NCBI GenBank assembly: GCA_021298555.1
Contig: JAJTGE010000021.1
Location: forward strand, 1-58,949
Source of the DNA: Oxalobacteraceae bacterium
GTDB taxonomy: Bacteria > Pseudomonadota > Gammaproteobacteria > Burkholderiales > Burkholderiaceae_D
Length of the DNA: 58,949 nt
Direction: 5' to 3'
In this document: positions 50,574 through 58,949 of the stretch, piece by piece
Layout: the number at the start of each line of letters is the position of its first letter
Position numbering within the stretch: the stretch's first letter is position 1
Position numbers and translations under genes: made by a program
The notes under the pieces: model-generated
Seen by the model: only the letters and a program-made list of their open reading frames with translations
The model's database searches: none
What the model was told of the DNA's origin: nothing

Positions 50574-50957
50574 TTATTTGTTACGGAGCTGTGTAGGATT
50601 TTTCTTTTTAGCAGAAAGTGCTGTGAAAGCATTCACGGATGGTTCAGAGACTCGTTGAAATTGATCGTCGAGATGGGCGGCACACCCCACACAAAACTCT
50701 GCCAGCACTTGTTCGGTGATGTTGTTGGGATCATTGGTAGGGCGCGCATGGTCTTCCTGAAGCTCTAGCCGTATTTCACCGCAGCCTGGGCATTCGATCA
50801 CGTAATGGGCAGCTTCAAACTCTTCAACCATATGCAAGAGTTCATCAAATCGTGCCGCTTGTGGACTTCCAGCGTCTGGCTCGCGTTCGAAATAGACTTC
50901 CATCTCCCGAAGCGCCATTTCATAGTCTTCGCGGCTGCATATTGGTTTTGGCATCAT
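50574..50957 (-). CDS. HigA N-terminal-like domain fused to a zinc ribbon
   Basis: A 127-residue protein. Residues about 8-50 (YEMALREMEVYFEREPDAGS, then FDELLHMVEEFEAAHYVI) resemble the N-terminal helical region of HigA-type antitoxins that wraps the toxin. The helix-turn-helix that should follow is absent. Instead come two CxxC pairs (CPGC and CVGC, about 35 residues apart), a likely zinc site. AAGGTGAG precedes the start. No HigB toxin gene is adjacent. The function is unknown; a former antitoxin reused as a zinc-binding adaptor is one reading. Confidence 0.6.
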   Translation of the reverse strand: MMPKPICSREDYEMALREMEVYFEREPDAGSPQAARFDELLHMVEEFEAAHYVIECPGCGEIRLELQEDHARPTNDPNNITEQVLAEFCVGCAAHLDDQFQRVSEPSVNAFTALSAKKKNPTQLRNK

Positions 50958-51099
50958 GGCTCACCTTTGTTGTCTACCGCATTGGGCGATTATTTATAAC
51001 TGTATAAATGTACAGTATTGCTAAGCGCTGATGCAAGATATGACGCAATATTTATGGTGGGCGTTATATAAAAATCAATAGATGCTATTTCTATAAAAA

Positions 51100-51657
51100 C
51101 TAACGAATCCGCTCTGGGCGAATGAAACCGCCTGCCTCCCAGCGGCCCTCCAGGGGCACACGATCTTCGGCAAAGCTTTTGCGGCCAAGTCCGTGGGGTT
51201 TGCCTTCCTTGAGTTCTCCTGCATAGCGATCCCCATTGGCATATTGCAGCGTGCCGCGGCCGGTGACTTGGTCATTTTTGACAGGGCCAACATAGCGACT
51301 GCCGTCAGCAAATATGTAAACACCCCGACCATCGGCTTTGTTTTTGTAGATGTCACCATCAAACCGGTCACCATTGGGATAGATCACGGTGCCTGTGTTG
51401 GCCGGCTTGTTGTTACGAAACTCCGTAATTATCTTTTTTCCGTTTGCCAGCGTGAGGGAACCGGGGCCATGCATGCGGTTATTGACGAATTCGCCTTCGA
51501 AAACGTCGCCGTTAGCATAGTAATAAGCACCATTACCCTGACGGTTAAGATTTTTTAGCTCACCAACGTACTTATCGCCATTGAGGTAATAAGTCGTTTC
51601 GCAAGCGCCAGTCAGTATGGCGATACAGAGTAATAGTAGACAGCGTAAGTTTTTCAT
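51100..51657 (-). CDS. MORN-repeat lipoprotein
   Basis: About 185 residues from the ATG at 51657, chosen because a lipoprotein signal follows at once (lipobox LTGAC); the frame is open to 51699. Then come about six MORN repeats, such as GDKYVGELKNLNRQGNGAYY, GDRFDGDIYKNKADGRGVY and GDRYAGELKEGKPHGLG. MORN sheets bind lipids or proteins; as an outer-membrane lipoprotein its role is unknown. No neighbours suggest a partner. Confidence 0.88.
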   Translation of the reverse strand: MKNLRCLLLLCIAILTGACETTYYLNGDKYVGELKNLNRQGNGAYYYANGDVFEGEFVNNRMHGPGSLTLANGKKIITEFRNNKPANTGTVIYPNGDRFDGDIYKNKADGRGVYIFADGSRYVGPVKNDQVTGRGTLQYANGDRYAGELKEGKPHGLGRKSFAEDRVPLEGRWEAGGFIRPERIR

Positions 51658-51699
51658 GGGGCAGCTAATAGGTGATGGTTTGATATCGTAACCATACAA

Positions 51700-52217
51700 A
51701 ATAAAAACCTGACGTTACCAAGGGAAGTACGGATTAAATAAAAGCAGGTCGTTATCAACGTAATTGATCATACCAAGTTGCTTGATTTACTTAGCCCCTA
51801 ATTGCACAAGGCTGCGGCAGACAGATAGATACCAAATAAGCCAGCAATTCCCAATTCCTAAGATATATCGACAGCAGCGCATTATTTTAAAGTTATTTAT
51901 GTGTAGTCTGATTAAGCGCCGGACTGCTTAGCCATCGTGCACTGATTTAGGGCCTGTAGTCAGCCCAACCAGGCAACCCGCAGCCGCTAAGCCTGGGATT
52001 TGAGGGCCATCACCGAATGGCTACCAAATTCATATCGACTTTTGTCTGATGCATCTCAATAAAGTATCCAGTAGCCTGAAAAGGAACCTTTCGTGCGACA
52101 GCCATTCGCATAAGTTGACGTTTAATTGGGGCGTCTGAAAAAACTCTGTAAGCATGTGCAGGCTACGCTTCATTGATTTTCAGACTTTCATTGAGCGCTT
52201 GATTTCTGGAGACATGA
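51700..52217. other. Long intergenic region between divergent genes
   Basis: About 520 bases between the MORN gene and the GGDEF/EAL gene. Only the Shine-Dalgarno GGAG at 52208-52211 is recognisable. Stops are frequent in the frames I read; a GC-rich stretch near 51960-52010 has no clear identity. Confidence 0.4.
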
Positions 52218-54929
52218 TTGGTCAGTAAGCCTGCTATATTTTTTGCACGATTACCTGCGTCCTTAGGTCGCTGGTTATATTTTTTTCTGTGGATATGTAT
52301 CACTTCCTTGATCATCGGTTTGTTTTGGTGGTTCACTGAAAGAAAAATATTTCAAGCAGAACAAGAGGCACGCGCTATAGCCATGCGACAAGCAGAATCA
52401 TTGGCGACTTCCTATGCAGCGCAATTGCAGCATGTGGCAGATCAAATGAATCAAATGACTTTGAGTGTCGCCCATGCATGGCTAGTTGCACCCAGAAGTG
52501 TCAATCTGGAGCAAGATCAAGAGCGAGGTATTTATCCAAGCCGCTTAGGATTTGCAATATCTATAACAGACCATACGGGTCGCCCAGTGCAAGCCTCATT
52601 ACGGCTATCAGGTTTAGGCAACATATCCGAACAATCATTTTTTACGGCGCACAGAAATAGCTGTTGCCTAGGAATGTTAATCACCGGTGGCAAGTACGGT
52701 CAGTTACCCGGTCGCAGCATAGTGCAGTTTTCACGTCGTATTAATCATGCGGATGGAAGTTTTGCAGGGGTCGTCGTGATTTCAGTCACGCCAGAATTTA
52801 TGACCTCTTTTCAAAACGAAGCATTGCCTAGCCACGTAGACTTTATTAGTGCCCGACTAGTTGGCGGTCAAGTACTTGCTACGCGCATGGGTAGTGGCTC
52901 ATTGGATCAGCTGATGATTTATAGCCTTGATCCAGGTTTTTATCAGACGCGCGGAGTCATTCATGAAACGGCTCAACAATTTGTCGATAGACGAGCCCGT
53001 TATGTAGCCTGGCGACTACTGGACGATTATCCGCTTGCCGCACTGGCAGGCCTGACTGAGCATGAAGCGCTGGTAACCTATCGCGCGCTTGCACGCAGCT
53101 ACCGAACTACATTTGCTATGGTGAGTGCACTATTAATGTTACTCACAATGTTGGGATTGGTGTTTTCATCCAAGTTAGCCAAGCGCCGGCGTGCAGAAGA
53201 GAATGTTAGAAGAACCTACAGAATGGCTACCGATGCAGCCAATGAAGGTTTTTACATGCTAATGCCTTTGTATGACGGTCAAGGTAATTTGTCAGATTTT
53301 CAGATAGAGGATTGCAATGAACGCGCCGCAGCTTTGTTAGGCATGTTGCGCGGACACTTGGTAGGTTTTCCTGCGAGTCGCAGTATGGCCCCCGAATTAC
53401 ACGCTGATTTCCTAACCATTTGTCAGCGTGCACTAGCGCATGGTGTGTATGAAGATGAATTTCGTGTACCCGCTGGAGGCTGGTTAAAAGCCACCTGGCT
53501 ATACCGTCGTGCAGTTCACTCTGGAGCAGGGATAGCGCTGACGTTGCGAGATATTTCTGAAATCAAAGCCCATGAACAAGCCCTGGCTGATTTGGCCAAT
53601 AACGACTCCCTCACCAAATTACCTAACCGACGCTGGTTGATGAATTTTCTCCCAGCAGCGATACGACGAGCAGCTCGCGGGAGAGGAAGACTGGCGTTAT
53701 TTTTTCTTGATTTAGATAATTTTAAAGTGATCAACGACACCTTGGGCCATGAAGCGGGCGACGAATTATTAGTCCAAGCCGCTGGCCTGATTAAAGGAGC
53801 CGTTCGTTCCAGTGATCACGTGGTTAGGTTAGGGGGCGACGAATTTACCGTGGTGCTCGAGCAGATGGAAGATGCCAGCGATATTTCACGCGTTGCCGAG
53901 AACATCATAGAGGCATTAGCTCAGCATTTAACAACAACACATAATGCGGGTCATCGGGTCACTGCTTCATTAGGCATTAGCATTTATCCTGATCACGGCG
54001 AAGACGCCGAGACACTCATCAAGCATGCAGATGTAGCTATGTACGCAGCCAAATCAGCAGGTAAGGGACGCTATTTTTTCTATGAACCCAAACTATCGGA
54101 TGCGCTTATTCTTCGCATGAATAAAGAGCTAGCTTTGCGTAATGCGATAGAGCGCAACGAATTCGTCATTCATTACCAGCCCAGGGTTGATACAAAAACA
54201 GGTCGCTTATGCAGCCTTGAAGCCCTCTTGCGCTGGCAGCATCCCGAGCGCGGATTAATTATGCCCGCTGAATTTATTAGCCTTGCTGAAGAAACTGGAC
54301 TCGTTGTACAGCTTGGAGAAAGCGCACTTCGTAAGGTTGGTGAGCAAATCTCAGAATGGAAATCACAAGGAACAAAAGTAGTACCTGTTTCTGTCAATGT
54401 ATCGCCGCGTCAGCTGCAGTTTGGTAAAACAGCTGCCTTCATAGCCGATGTTCTCGCCACGTTTAGTATTGAACCTAAATTATTAGAAATAGAGATTACC
54501 GAGTCGACGATAGTAGACAACTCACCCATAGTTTTAGAAGAACTTGAATCTATTCAAAAACTGGGAGTACGTTTAATGATTGATGATTTTGGTACTGGGT
54601 ATTCTTCTCTGGCACAGCTTCATCGTATGGATGTGGATACACTTAAAGTTGATCAAGCCTTTACGCAAGCTTTATCCAAAGGCTCAGAAGGGGAGCTAAT
54701 GTACCGAGCGATTATTTCTATGGCGACGACATTAAAAATGTGTGTGGTCGCTGAAGGTGTAGAAACATTAGAGCAGCTACGCCTTTTGCAGGCAATAGGT
54801 TGCGATGAAGTGCAAGGCTACATTATTTCGCGAGCCTTACCAGCAGCAGAGATCATGCAACTCACGTCGAAAAATATTTTGCCTCCGTTTGATCGCGTGG
54901 ACCGATTAGTTACCGTTGGGCCGCATTAA
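52218..54929 (+). CDS. Membrane GGDEF/EAL protein (c-di-GMP cyclase/phosphodiesterase), intact
   Basis: A 903-residue inner-membrane protein: transmembrane helix at about 20-40 (FFLWICITSLIIGLFWW), periplasmic Cache-like sensor, second helix (TFAMVSALLMLLTMLGLVFSS), a PAS-like region, GGDEF (RLGGDEF, with inhibitory-site RSSD before it) and a full EAL domain (EALLRWQHP, SVNVSPRQL, EITEST, DDFGTGYSSL, LKVDQAF, VVAEGVETLEQL). Both activities are possible. It starts at TTG 52218 behind GGAG with 6-base spacing. It is related along its length to the damaged protein at 4706-7081. The 3' end overlaps the convergent ATPase stop. Confidence 0.95.
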   Translation: MVSKPAIFFARLPASLGRWLYFFLWICITSLIIGLFWWFTERKIFQAEQEARAIAMRQAESLATSYAAQLQHVADQMNQMTLSVAHAWLVAPRSVNLEQDQERGIYPSRLGFAISITDHTGRPVQASLRLSGLGNISEQSFFTAHRNSCCLGMLITGGKYGQLPGRSIVQFSRRINHADGSFAGVVVISVTPEFMTSFQNEALPSHVDFISARLVGGQVLATRMGSGSLDQLMIYSLDPGFYQTRGVIHETAQQFVDRRARYVAWRLLDDYPLAALAGLTEHEALVTYRALARSYRTTFAMVSALLMLLTMLGLVFSSKLAKRRRAEENVRRTYRMATDAANEGFYMLMPLYDGQGNLSDFQIEDCNERAAALLGMLRGHLVGFPASRSMAPELHADFLTICQRALAHGVYEDEFRVPAGGWLKATWLYRRAVHSGAGIALTLRDISEIKAHEQALADLANNDSLTKLPNRRWLMNFLPAAIRRAARGRGRLALFFLDLDNFKVINDTLGHEAGDELLVQAAGLIKGAVRSSDHVVRLGGDEFTVVLEQMEDASDISRVAENIIEALAQHLTTTHNAGHRVTASLGISIYPDHGEDAETLIKHADVAMYAAKSAGKGRYFFYEPKLSDALILRMNKELALRNAIERNEFVIHYQPRVDTKTGRLCSLEALLRWQHPERGLIMPAEFISLAEETGLVVQLGESALRKVGEQISEWKSQGTKVVPVSVNVSPRQLQFGKTAAFIADVLATFSIEPKLLEIEITESTIVDNSPIVLEELESIQKLGVRLMIDDFGTGYSSLAQLHRMDVDTLKVDQAFTQALSKGSEGELMYRAIISMATTLKMCVVAEGVETLEQLRLLQAIGCDEVQGYIISRALPAAEIMQLTSKNILPPFDRVDRLVTVGPH

Positions 54930-57457
54930 TAAGTTTCCTTTTTGCGAACTGCTAGTGTGTTGGAGAGCCACTGTACTACTAAAAACGCAGTAAGCAAAGA
55001 CAAGCCAAATCCAAAACTTGTCATCCACTGAGAAATTGTTATAGGCGAAAATTTAAATGCATAAAGCAGCGTAGTATTTGTAGTTACCAACACCAATGCG
55101 ACTAAGGTCATAGCTAAAACCCAAAGTGAAATTGACGTGAAATTTGAGCATAAATTATGTAGGTTGGTGTGTGCTGAGCGAGTTGCCAAGATTAAGACTG
55201 CATTGGCTGTCACTAACATGACAAAGGCGCATGCACTTGCTGAGCCTGGCTCAGTGAATTGCAGCATCCATTGGTAGTAAGCAAATACGGCAGCGGCGGT
55301 GCATCCTCCGTAGATCAGGCTGCGTATTACTTGCTGAGTACTAAGCAAACTTTCGGTAATTCTGCGAGGTGGTTGATCCATCAGATTACTGTCAGCCTTT
55401 TCAGCCTCAAATACTACCGAACAGGCAGGGTCTATTACTAGCTCAAGAAATGCAATATGTAACGGCGCCAGAAGCAGTGGTAGTCCGGCAACCACGGGCA
55501 AGAGCGCTAATCCAGCGATAGGTACATGAACGGCCAATGTATAAATCATCGCCTGGCGCATGTTGGCAAAGGTTCGCCGTCCTTCATGAATGGCATGCAC
55601 AATGGAGCTAAAGTCATCTTTTAATAAGACCAGAGATGCAGCTTCGCGGGCAACATCCGTGCCGCGCTGCCCCATTGCGATACCTATGTGTGCGGCTTTT
55701 AATGCAGGTGCATCATTAACGCCATCACCCGTCATTGCGACTATTTCCCCCTGCGCTTGCAAGCTCTCTACTAGCATGAGTTTCTGATGGGGTTTGACTC
55801 GTGCAAATACATTGATATGCTGACTGCGCGAGCTCAGCATCGCTGGACTCATGGCAGCGATTTCGTCGCCAATTAAAACCCCCGTGGTCTTAAGACCAGC
55901 CTGCGCAGCAATCGCCATGGCCGTGCGAGGATGGTCACCAGTAATCATGATCACGCGTATGCCAGCACGATGGCACTGTTCAACAGCTGCTGGTACTTCG
56001 GGGCGTAATGGGTCCGCCAGTGCAATCAAGCCTAGCCATTCAAAATCAAAATCATGCTGATTTTCTGGCCATCTATGAGCCGTCAGGTGCCTGGACTTGG
56101 CGACAGCCAGCACGCGCAGACCACTATCAGCCAGTGCAGCTGCTTGTTGCAGCACTTGAGTTTCTTGTTCAGCCGATAAATGACATAGGGAGGCAACTGC
56201 TTCTGGGGCTCCCTTAGCAGCGACTAAATCATGTGTATGGTTTTCCAATCGCCATAAATGGGTCATGGCTAGCAGCTCAGATGACAGCTCGTACTCGCGA
56301 GCTAATACCCAGTTTGTTTGGCGTTTTTTGCCGTTATAAAGCTGTTCACTTGCCAAATAATGAAAAGCTTTTTCCATAGGATCATGCGGTGAAATTTCAC
56401 TCGCCAATACAGCGTACTCCAGTAATTCATGAAATGCAGGCGGTAGTGATTGCTTTGCTAAGTCGCTTATAAAAATCTGCTGATCCAAACTACACAGTGC
56501 CGCGACCTGCATATGGTTTTTCGTCAACGTACCTGTTTTATCCACGCACAGTACCGTGGTTGCACCCAGTGTTTCAATGGCATGCAGCTGCCGAGTCAGG
56601 ACCTGTTGTTTACCTAACCTACGCGCAGTGAGTGCAAAAAAAACGATCATAATCACTGCGAATTCTTGGGGCAGCAGCGCCATGGCAAGCCCTATTCCTG
56701 CAAGCATGGCATCCAGCCAACCGCCCCGCAGCCACCAGAACAGCGTCATGAGCGACAAAGAAAGCACTAGGCCAATAAAAGCTAATTGTTTTGTGAGCCT
56801 GCGCATTTGTTCGCGCAGCGGCGAGTCTTGCGGTTCTATCTCTTCCAGCGACTGTCCTATCTTACCCATCTGAGTTTTTAACCCAGTGACGGTCACTCTG
56901 ACGACACCTTGCCCACTCACGACCAAGGTTCCTGCAAAAACGGCATCGTCAATCATTTTTACTACGGGTACAGATTCGCCCGTGAGCATCGATTCGTCCA
57001 CTGACATTTCATGCGCTAGCAACAAAACCCCGTCGGCAGGGATGCGATCACCTTCGGCCAGAATAAGCAGATCTTCCCGAACAACTTCGTGACCAGCTAT
57101 GCGTTGTACTTGTCCATCTCTCACAACCAAAGCTCGGGGGCTGGAGAGGTCACGCAAAGCGGCAAGGGCATTATCAGTGCGACGTTCCTGAAATACCGTC
57201 ATGCTTATAATTATTATTACAAATCCCAAAAGAAACAGGGCTTCGTTTCGATCGCCCATAAGCAAATAGATTGCTCCTGCCACCAGCAAAAGTAAAAACA
57301 TGGGTTCATACAAAACATCGCGCAGGATAGTGAGAAACGTGCGGCGCTGACTCACACCCAGATCATTGCTGCCTTCCTCATGCAAACGTTGAACAGCTGT
57401 TTCTGTGGTGAGGCCTGGCAAAGAGTCGTAATCGCTTGATTGCTTGTTATCATTCAT
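54926..57457 (-). CDS. Cation-translocating P-type ATPase (P2-like)
   Basis: An 843-residue ion pump. Phosphorylation site DKTGTLT with Asp306, actuator LTGES, hinge TGDGVNDAPAL and ten or so transmembrane segments are all present, in the order of Ca2+/Na+-type P2 ATPases. There is no heavy-metal-binding N-terminus or CPx motif. The transport helix M4 reads ALLPQEFAVI where related pumps usually have PEG or PEE after the proline, so the ion cannot be assigned. It is divergent from the DUF4337 gene and overlaps the GGDEF/EAL stop. Confidence 0.92.
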   Translation of the reverse strand: MNDNKQSSDYDSLPGLTTETAVQRLHEEGSNDLGVSQRRTFLTILRDVLYEPMFLLLLVAGAIYLLMGDRNEALFLLGFVIIIISMTVFQERRTDNALAALRDLSSPRALVVRDGQVQRIAGHEVVREDLLILAEGDRIPADGVLLLAHEMSVDESMLTGESVPVVKMIDDAVFAGTLVVSGQGVVRVTVTGLKTQMGKIGQSLEEIEPQDSPLREQMRRLTKQLAFIGLVLSLSLMTLFWWLRGGWLDAMLAGIGLAMALLPQEFAVIMIVFFALTARRLGKQQVLTRQLHAIETLGATTVLCVDKTGTLTKNHMQVAALCSLDQQIFISDLAKQSLPPAFHELLEYAVLASEISPHDPMEKAFHYLASEQLYNGKKRQTNWVLAREYELSSELLAMTHLWRLENHTHDLVAAKGAPEAVASLCHLSAEQETQVLQQAAALADSGLRVLAVAKSRHLTAHRWPENQHDFDFEWLGLIALADPLRPEVPAAVEQCHRAGIRVIMITGDHPRTAMAIAAQAGLKTTGVLIGDEIAAMSPAMLSSRSQHINVFARVKPHQKLMLVESLQAQGEIVAMTGDGVNDAPALKAAHIGIAMGQRGTDVAREAASLVLLKDDFSSIVHAIHEGRRTFANMRQAMIYTLAVHVPIAGLALLPVVAGLPLLLAPLHIAFLELVIDPACSVVFEAEKADSNLMDQPPRRITESLLSTQQVIRSLIYGGCTAAAVFAYYQWMLQFTEPGSASACAFVMLVTANAVLILATRSAHTNLHNLCSNFTSISLWVLAMTLVALVLVTTNTTLLYAFKFSPITISQWMTSFGFGLSLLTAFLVVQWLSNTLAVRKKETY

Positions 57458-57587
57458 GAGCTGGAAGCAATAAATTGCTGGTTGGCAATAAAGGGGGTAA
57501 ATTAGTTTGTGGGTTGAGAAACATAGCTTAGATGACTGTGAGTCATCTGGTTCCAGCTGCAGACGCTAATTATAAATAGGAGAACAT

Positions 57588-58157
57588 ATGTCTGGGTCTG
57601 AATTCCATGTTCATGGTGCGCATGAACACGAAATGGAGCATGTATCGCAAGGTAGTGGTTCATCAAGTCTGGCTGTAGCCACTGCGGTATTAGCCACAGT
57701 AGGAGCAGTATTTTCTTACATGGGTGGCTACACACAGGCGAATGCAGCGCTATTCAAAAACGATGCAGCGATTAAAAAAACAGAAGCGGCTAATCAATGG
57801 AATTTTTATCAAGCCAAAAGTAGCAAGCAAAATATGGCTGAGCTGTCTGCAGAGCTCATGACGCAACCTGACCGTAAGCAAAAATATCTAGACTCTGTAG
57901 AACGTTACAAGTCAGAAAAACAAGAAATCAAAATCAAGGCTGAAGAATTTGAAAAAGAATCTCTGGCTTGGGATAACCGATCCGAATCACAAATGCACCA
58001 GCACCACCGCTGGGCACAGGCGACGACCAGTATTCAGGTATCGATTGCCTTGGCAGCGATTGCGCTATTGACTCGCAGACGATGGATGGAATTCATGATG
58101 TATGGCGCAGCTGCTATAGGCCTGGGGTTGGGTGCTATGGCTTATTTGCATGTTTGA
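57588..58157 (+). CDS. DUF4337-family membrane protein
   Basis: A 189-residue protein with TTAGGAG-type leader (aggagaacat). It starts with a His-rich segment (HVHGAHEHEMEH), followed by a hydrophobic helix (AVATAVLATVGAVFSYMGGY), a soluble helical region (NQWNFYQAKSSKQNMAELSA) and two C-terminal helices. This arrangement is that of DUF4337 proteins, whose function is unknown. It is divergent from the P-type ATPase; the N-terminal histidines hint at metal contact, which is inference. Confidence 0.85.
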   Translation: MSGSEFHVHGAHEHEMEHVSQGSGSSSLAVATAVLATVGAVFSYMGGYTQANAALFKNDAAIKKTEAANQWNFYQAKSSKQNMAELSAELMTQPDRKQKYLDSVERYKSEKQEIKIKAEEFEKESLAWDNRSESQMHQHHRWAQATTSIQVSIALAAIALLTRRRWMEFMMYGAAAIGLGLGAMAYLHV

Positions 58158-58209
58158 CTTGGCATGAAACTTTAATTGAACCCATATCTACTCTTTTGGT
58201 GTATTCCAC

Positions 58210-58949
58210 ATGAAACTTAGTTTTCTCGGCGCAGCAGGCTGCGTTACCGGTTCAAAATATCTCGTTGAGCACGAGGGTACGAAGGTATTGGTCGATTGTG
58301 GTTTGTTTCAGGGATACAAAAATTTACGCCTGCTGAATTGGGATCCGCTGCCTTTTAATGCAGCCAAGTTGGACGCAGTCGTTCTGAGTCATGCGCATTT
58401 GGATCACAGTGGTGCGTTGCCACTATTAATGCGTCATGGTTTTCGTGGCCCCATTTATGCAACACCAGCCACAACAGAATTGTGCGGTTTATTGTTACCC
58501 GATAGCGGACATTTGCAAGAAGATGATGCCCGGTTTGCCAACCGTCATAAAACCAGTCGACATAGTCCTGCATTACCTCTGTATACCGAAGAAGATGCTC
58601 GCGCAGTGTTGCGTCTTTTTAAACCTTTGAAGGTTGACCGCACGATTTCTGTAGGTTCCTTAAAAATAAAATTTCGCTCGTCCGGACACATACTGGGCGC
58701 TAGCTCCATCGAGCTGTCGACGGAAAATGGAAGCATATTTTTTTCTGGCGACGTGGGTCGGCCTGATGATTTGATAATCAAAGCGCCTGTACCCATACAG
58801 CACGCCGATTATTTGGTGATTGAGTCTACTTATGGTGATCGATTACATGATCCGAATGATAACGGTGGTACGTTGGCTGATGTCATTACTCGAACCGCAG
58901 CGCGCGGCGGTATGGTGTTGGTACCTTCATTTGCAGTAGGTAGAGCGCA
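58210..58949 (+). CDS. Metallo-beta-lactamase-fold RNA-processing exonuclease, 3'-truncated
   Basis: The first 246 or so residues of a beta-CASP-type nuclease; the gene runs off the window. It shows the start LSFLGAAGCVTGSKYLVEH, the zinc motif SHAHLDHSGALP, the second metal site SSGHILGASSIEL, FFSGDVGR and ESTYGDR. These features match YsnJ/CPSF73-like RNases of proteobacteria that trim RNA. The start ATG lies 52 bases after the DUF4337 gene. Confidence 0.92.
   Translation, partial: MKLSFLGAAGCVTGSKYLVEHEGTKVLVDCGLFQGYKNLRLLNWDPLPFNAAKLDAVVLSHAHLDHSGALPLLMRHGFRGPIYATPATTELCGLLLPDSGHLQEDDARFANRHKTSRHSPALPLYTEEDARAVLRLFKPLKVDRTISVGSLKIKFRSSGHILGASSIELSTENGSIFFSGDVGRPDDLIIKAPVPIQHADYLVIESTYGDRLHDPNDNGGTLADVITRTAARGGMVLVPSFAVGRA

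Overview
The window looks like a chromosomal segment of a betaproteobacterium of the order Burkholderiales. The evidence is an NAD-dependent Fds-type formate dehydrogenase, a ppc / hemC-hemD-hemX-hemY / ppa block next to nadE and a P-II gene, a trxB-ftsK-lolA-rarA-serS block, and several TRAP transporter and hydroxyacid-dehydrogenase genes. Base composition is moderate. Family assignment (Alcaligenaceae-, Oxalobacteraceae- or Burkholderiaceae-like) is not settled by sequence reading. No phage, plasmid, insertion sequence or CRISPR array was seen. Several genes start at TTG behind a good Shine-Dalgarno sequence.

Layout. 1-4.5 kb: fdsB (partial)-fdsA-fdhD-fdsD, the catalytic part and maturation genes of a molybdenum formate dehydrogenase. 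4.5-8.5 kb: two damaged genes, a GGDEF/EAL protein whose EAL domain lost an internal segment and an ABC substrate-binding protein broken by an internal deletion. 8.5-15 kb: a sugar-acid or hydroxyacid set (SDR, TRAP DctP, two beta-hydroxyacid dehydrogenases), a glycine-zipper envelope protein and an orphan ATP-grasp ligase. 15-22.7 kb: motB without motA, an MFS exporter, a tyrosine phosphatase, a VIT-type transporter, an esterase, mog, darP and pmbA. 23-26.6 kb: a complete TRAP system, dctP on the plus strand and dctQM on the minus strand. 27-46.9 kb: housekeeping genes (argH, ppc, hemCDXY, ppa, a FemAB-like acyltransferase, nadE, glnB, an Smr gene, trxB, ftsK, lolA, rarA, serS). 47-51.7 kb: tRNA-Ser(CGA) with an unusual duplicated and palindromic 3' region, a BON lipoprotein, small unknown genes, a shortened hydroxyacid dehydrogenase, a sulfurtransferase and a MORN lipoprotein. 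52-59 kb: an intact GGDEF/EAL protein, a P-type cation ATPase, a DUF4337 membrane protein and the start of a metallo-beta-lactamase-fold RNase.

Two things stand out. First, four unrelated genes (the GGDEF/EAL gene, the ABC binding protein, serS and one hydroxyacid dehydrogenase) each lack one clean internal block of roughly 30-65 codons while the flanking sequence is well preserved. That is either a real deletion process or an assembly artefact, and it needs read-level checking. Second, the tRNA-Ser gene is followed by a second copy of its 3' end plus terminator (a 53-bp perfect direct repeat). Between the copies lies an inverted copy of the same tRNA end and two perfect palindromes. The region can fold into a branched structure that ends in the tRNA acceptor stem and CCA.
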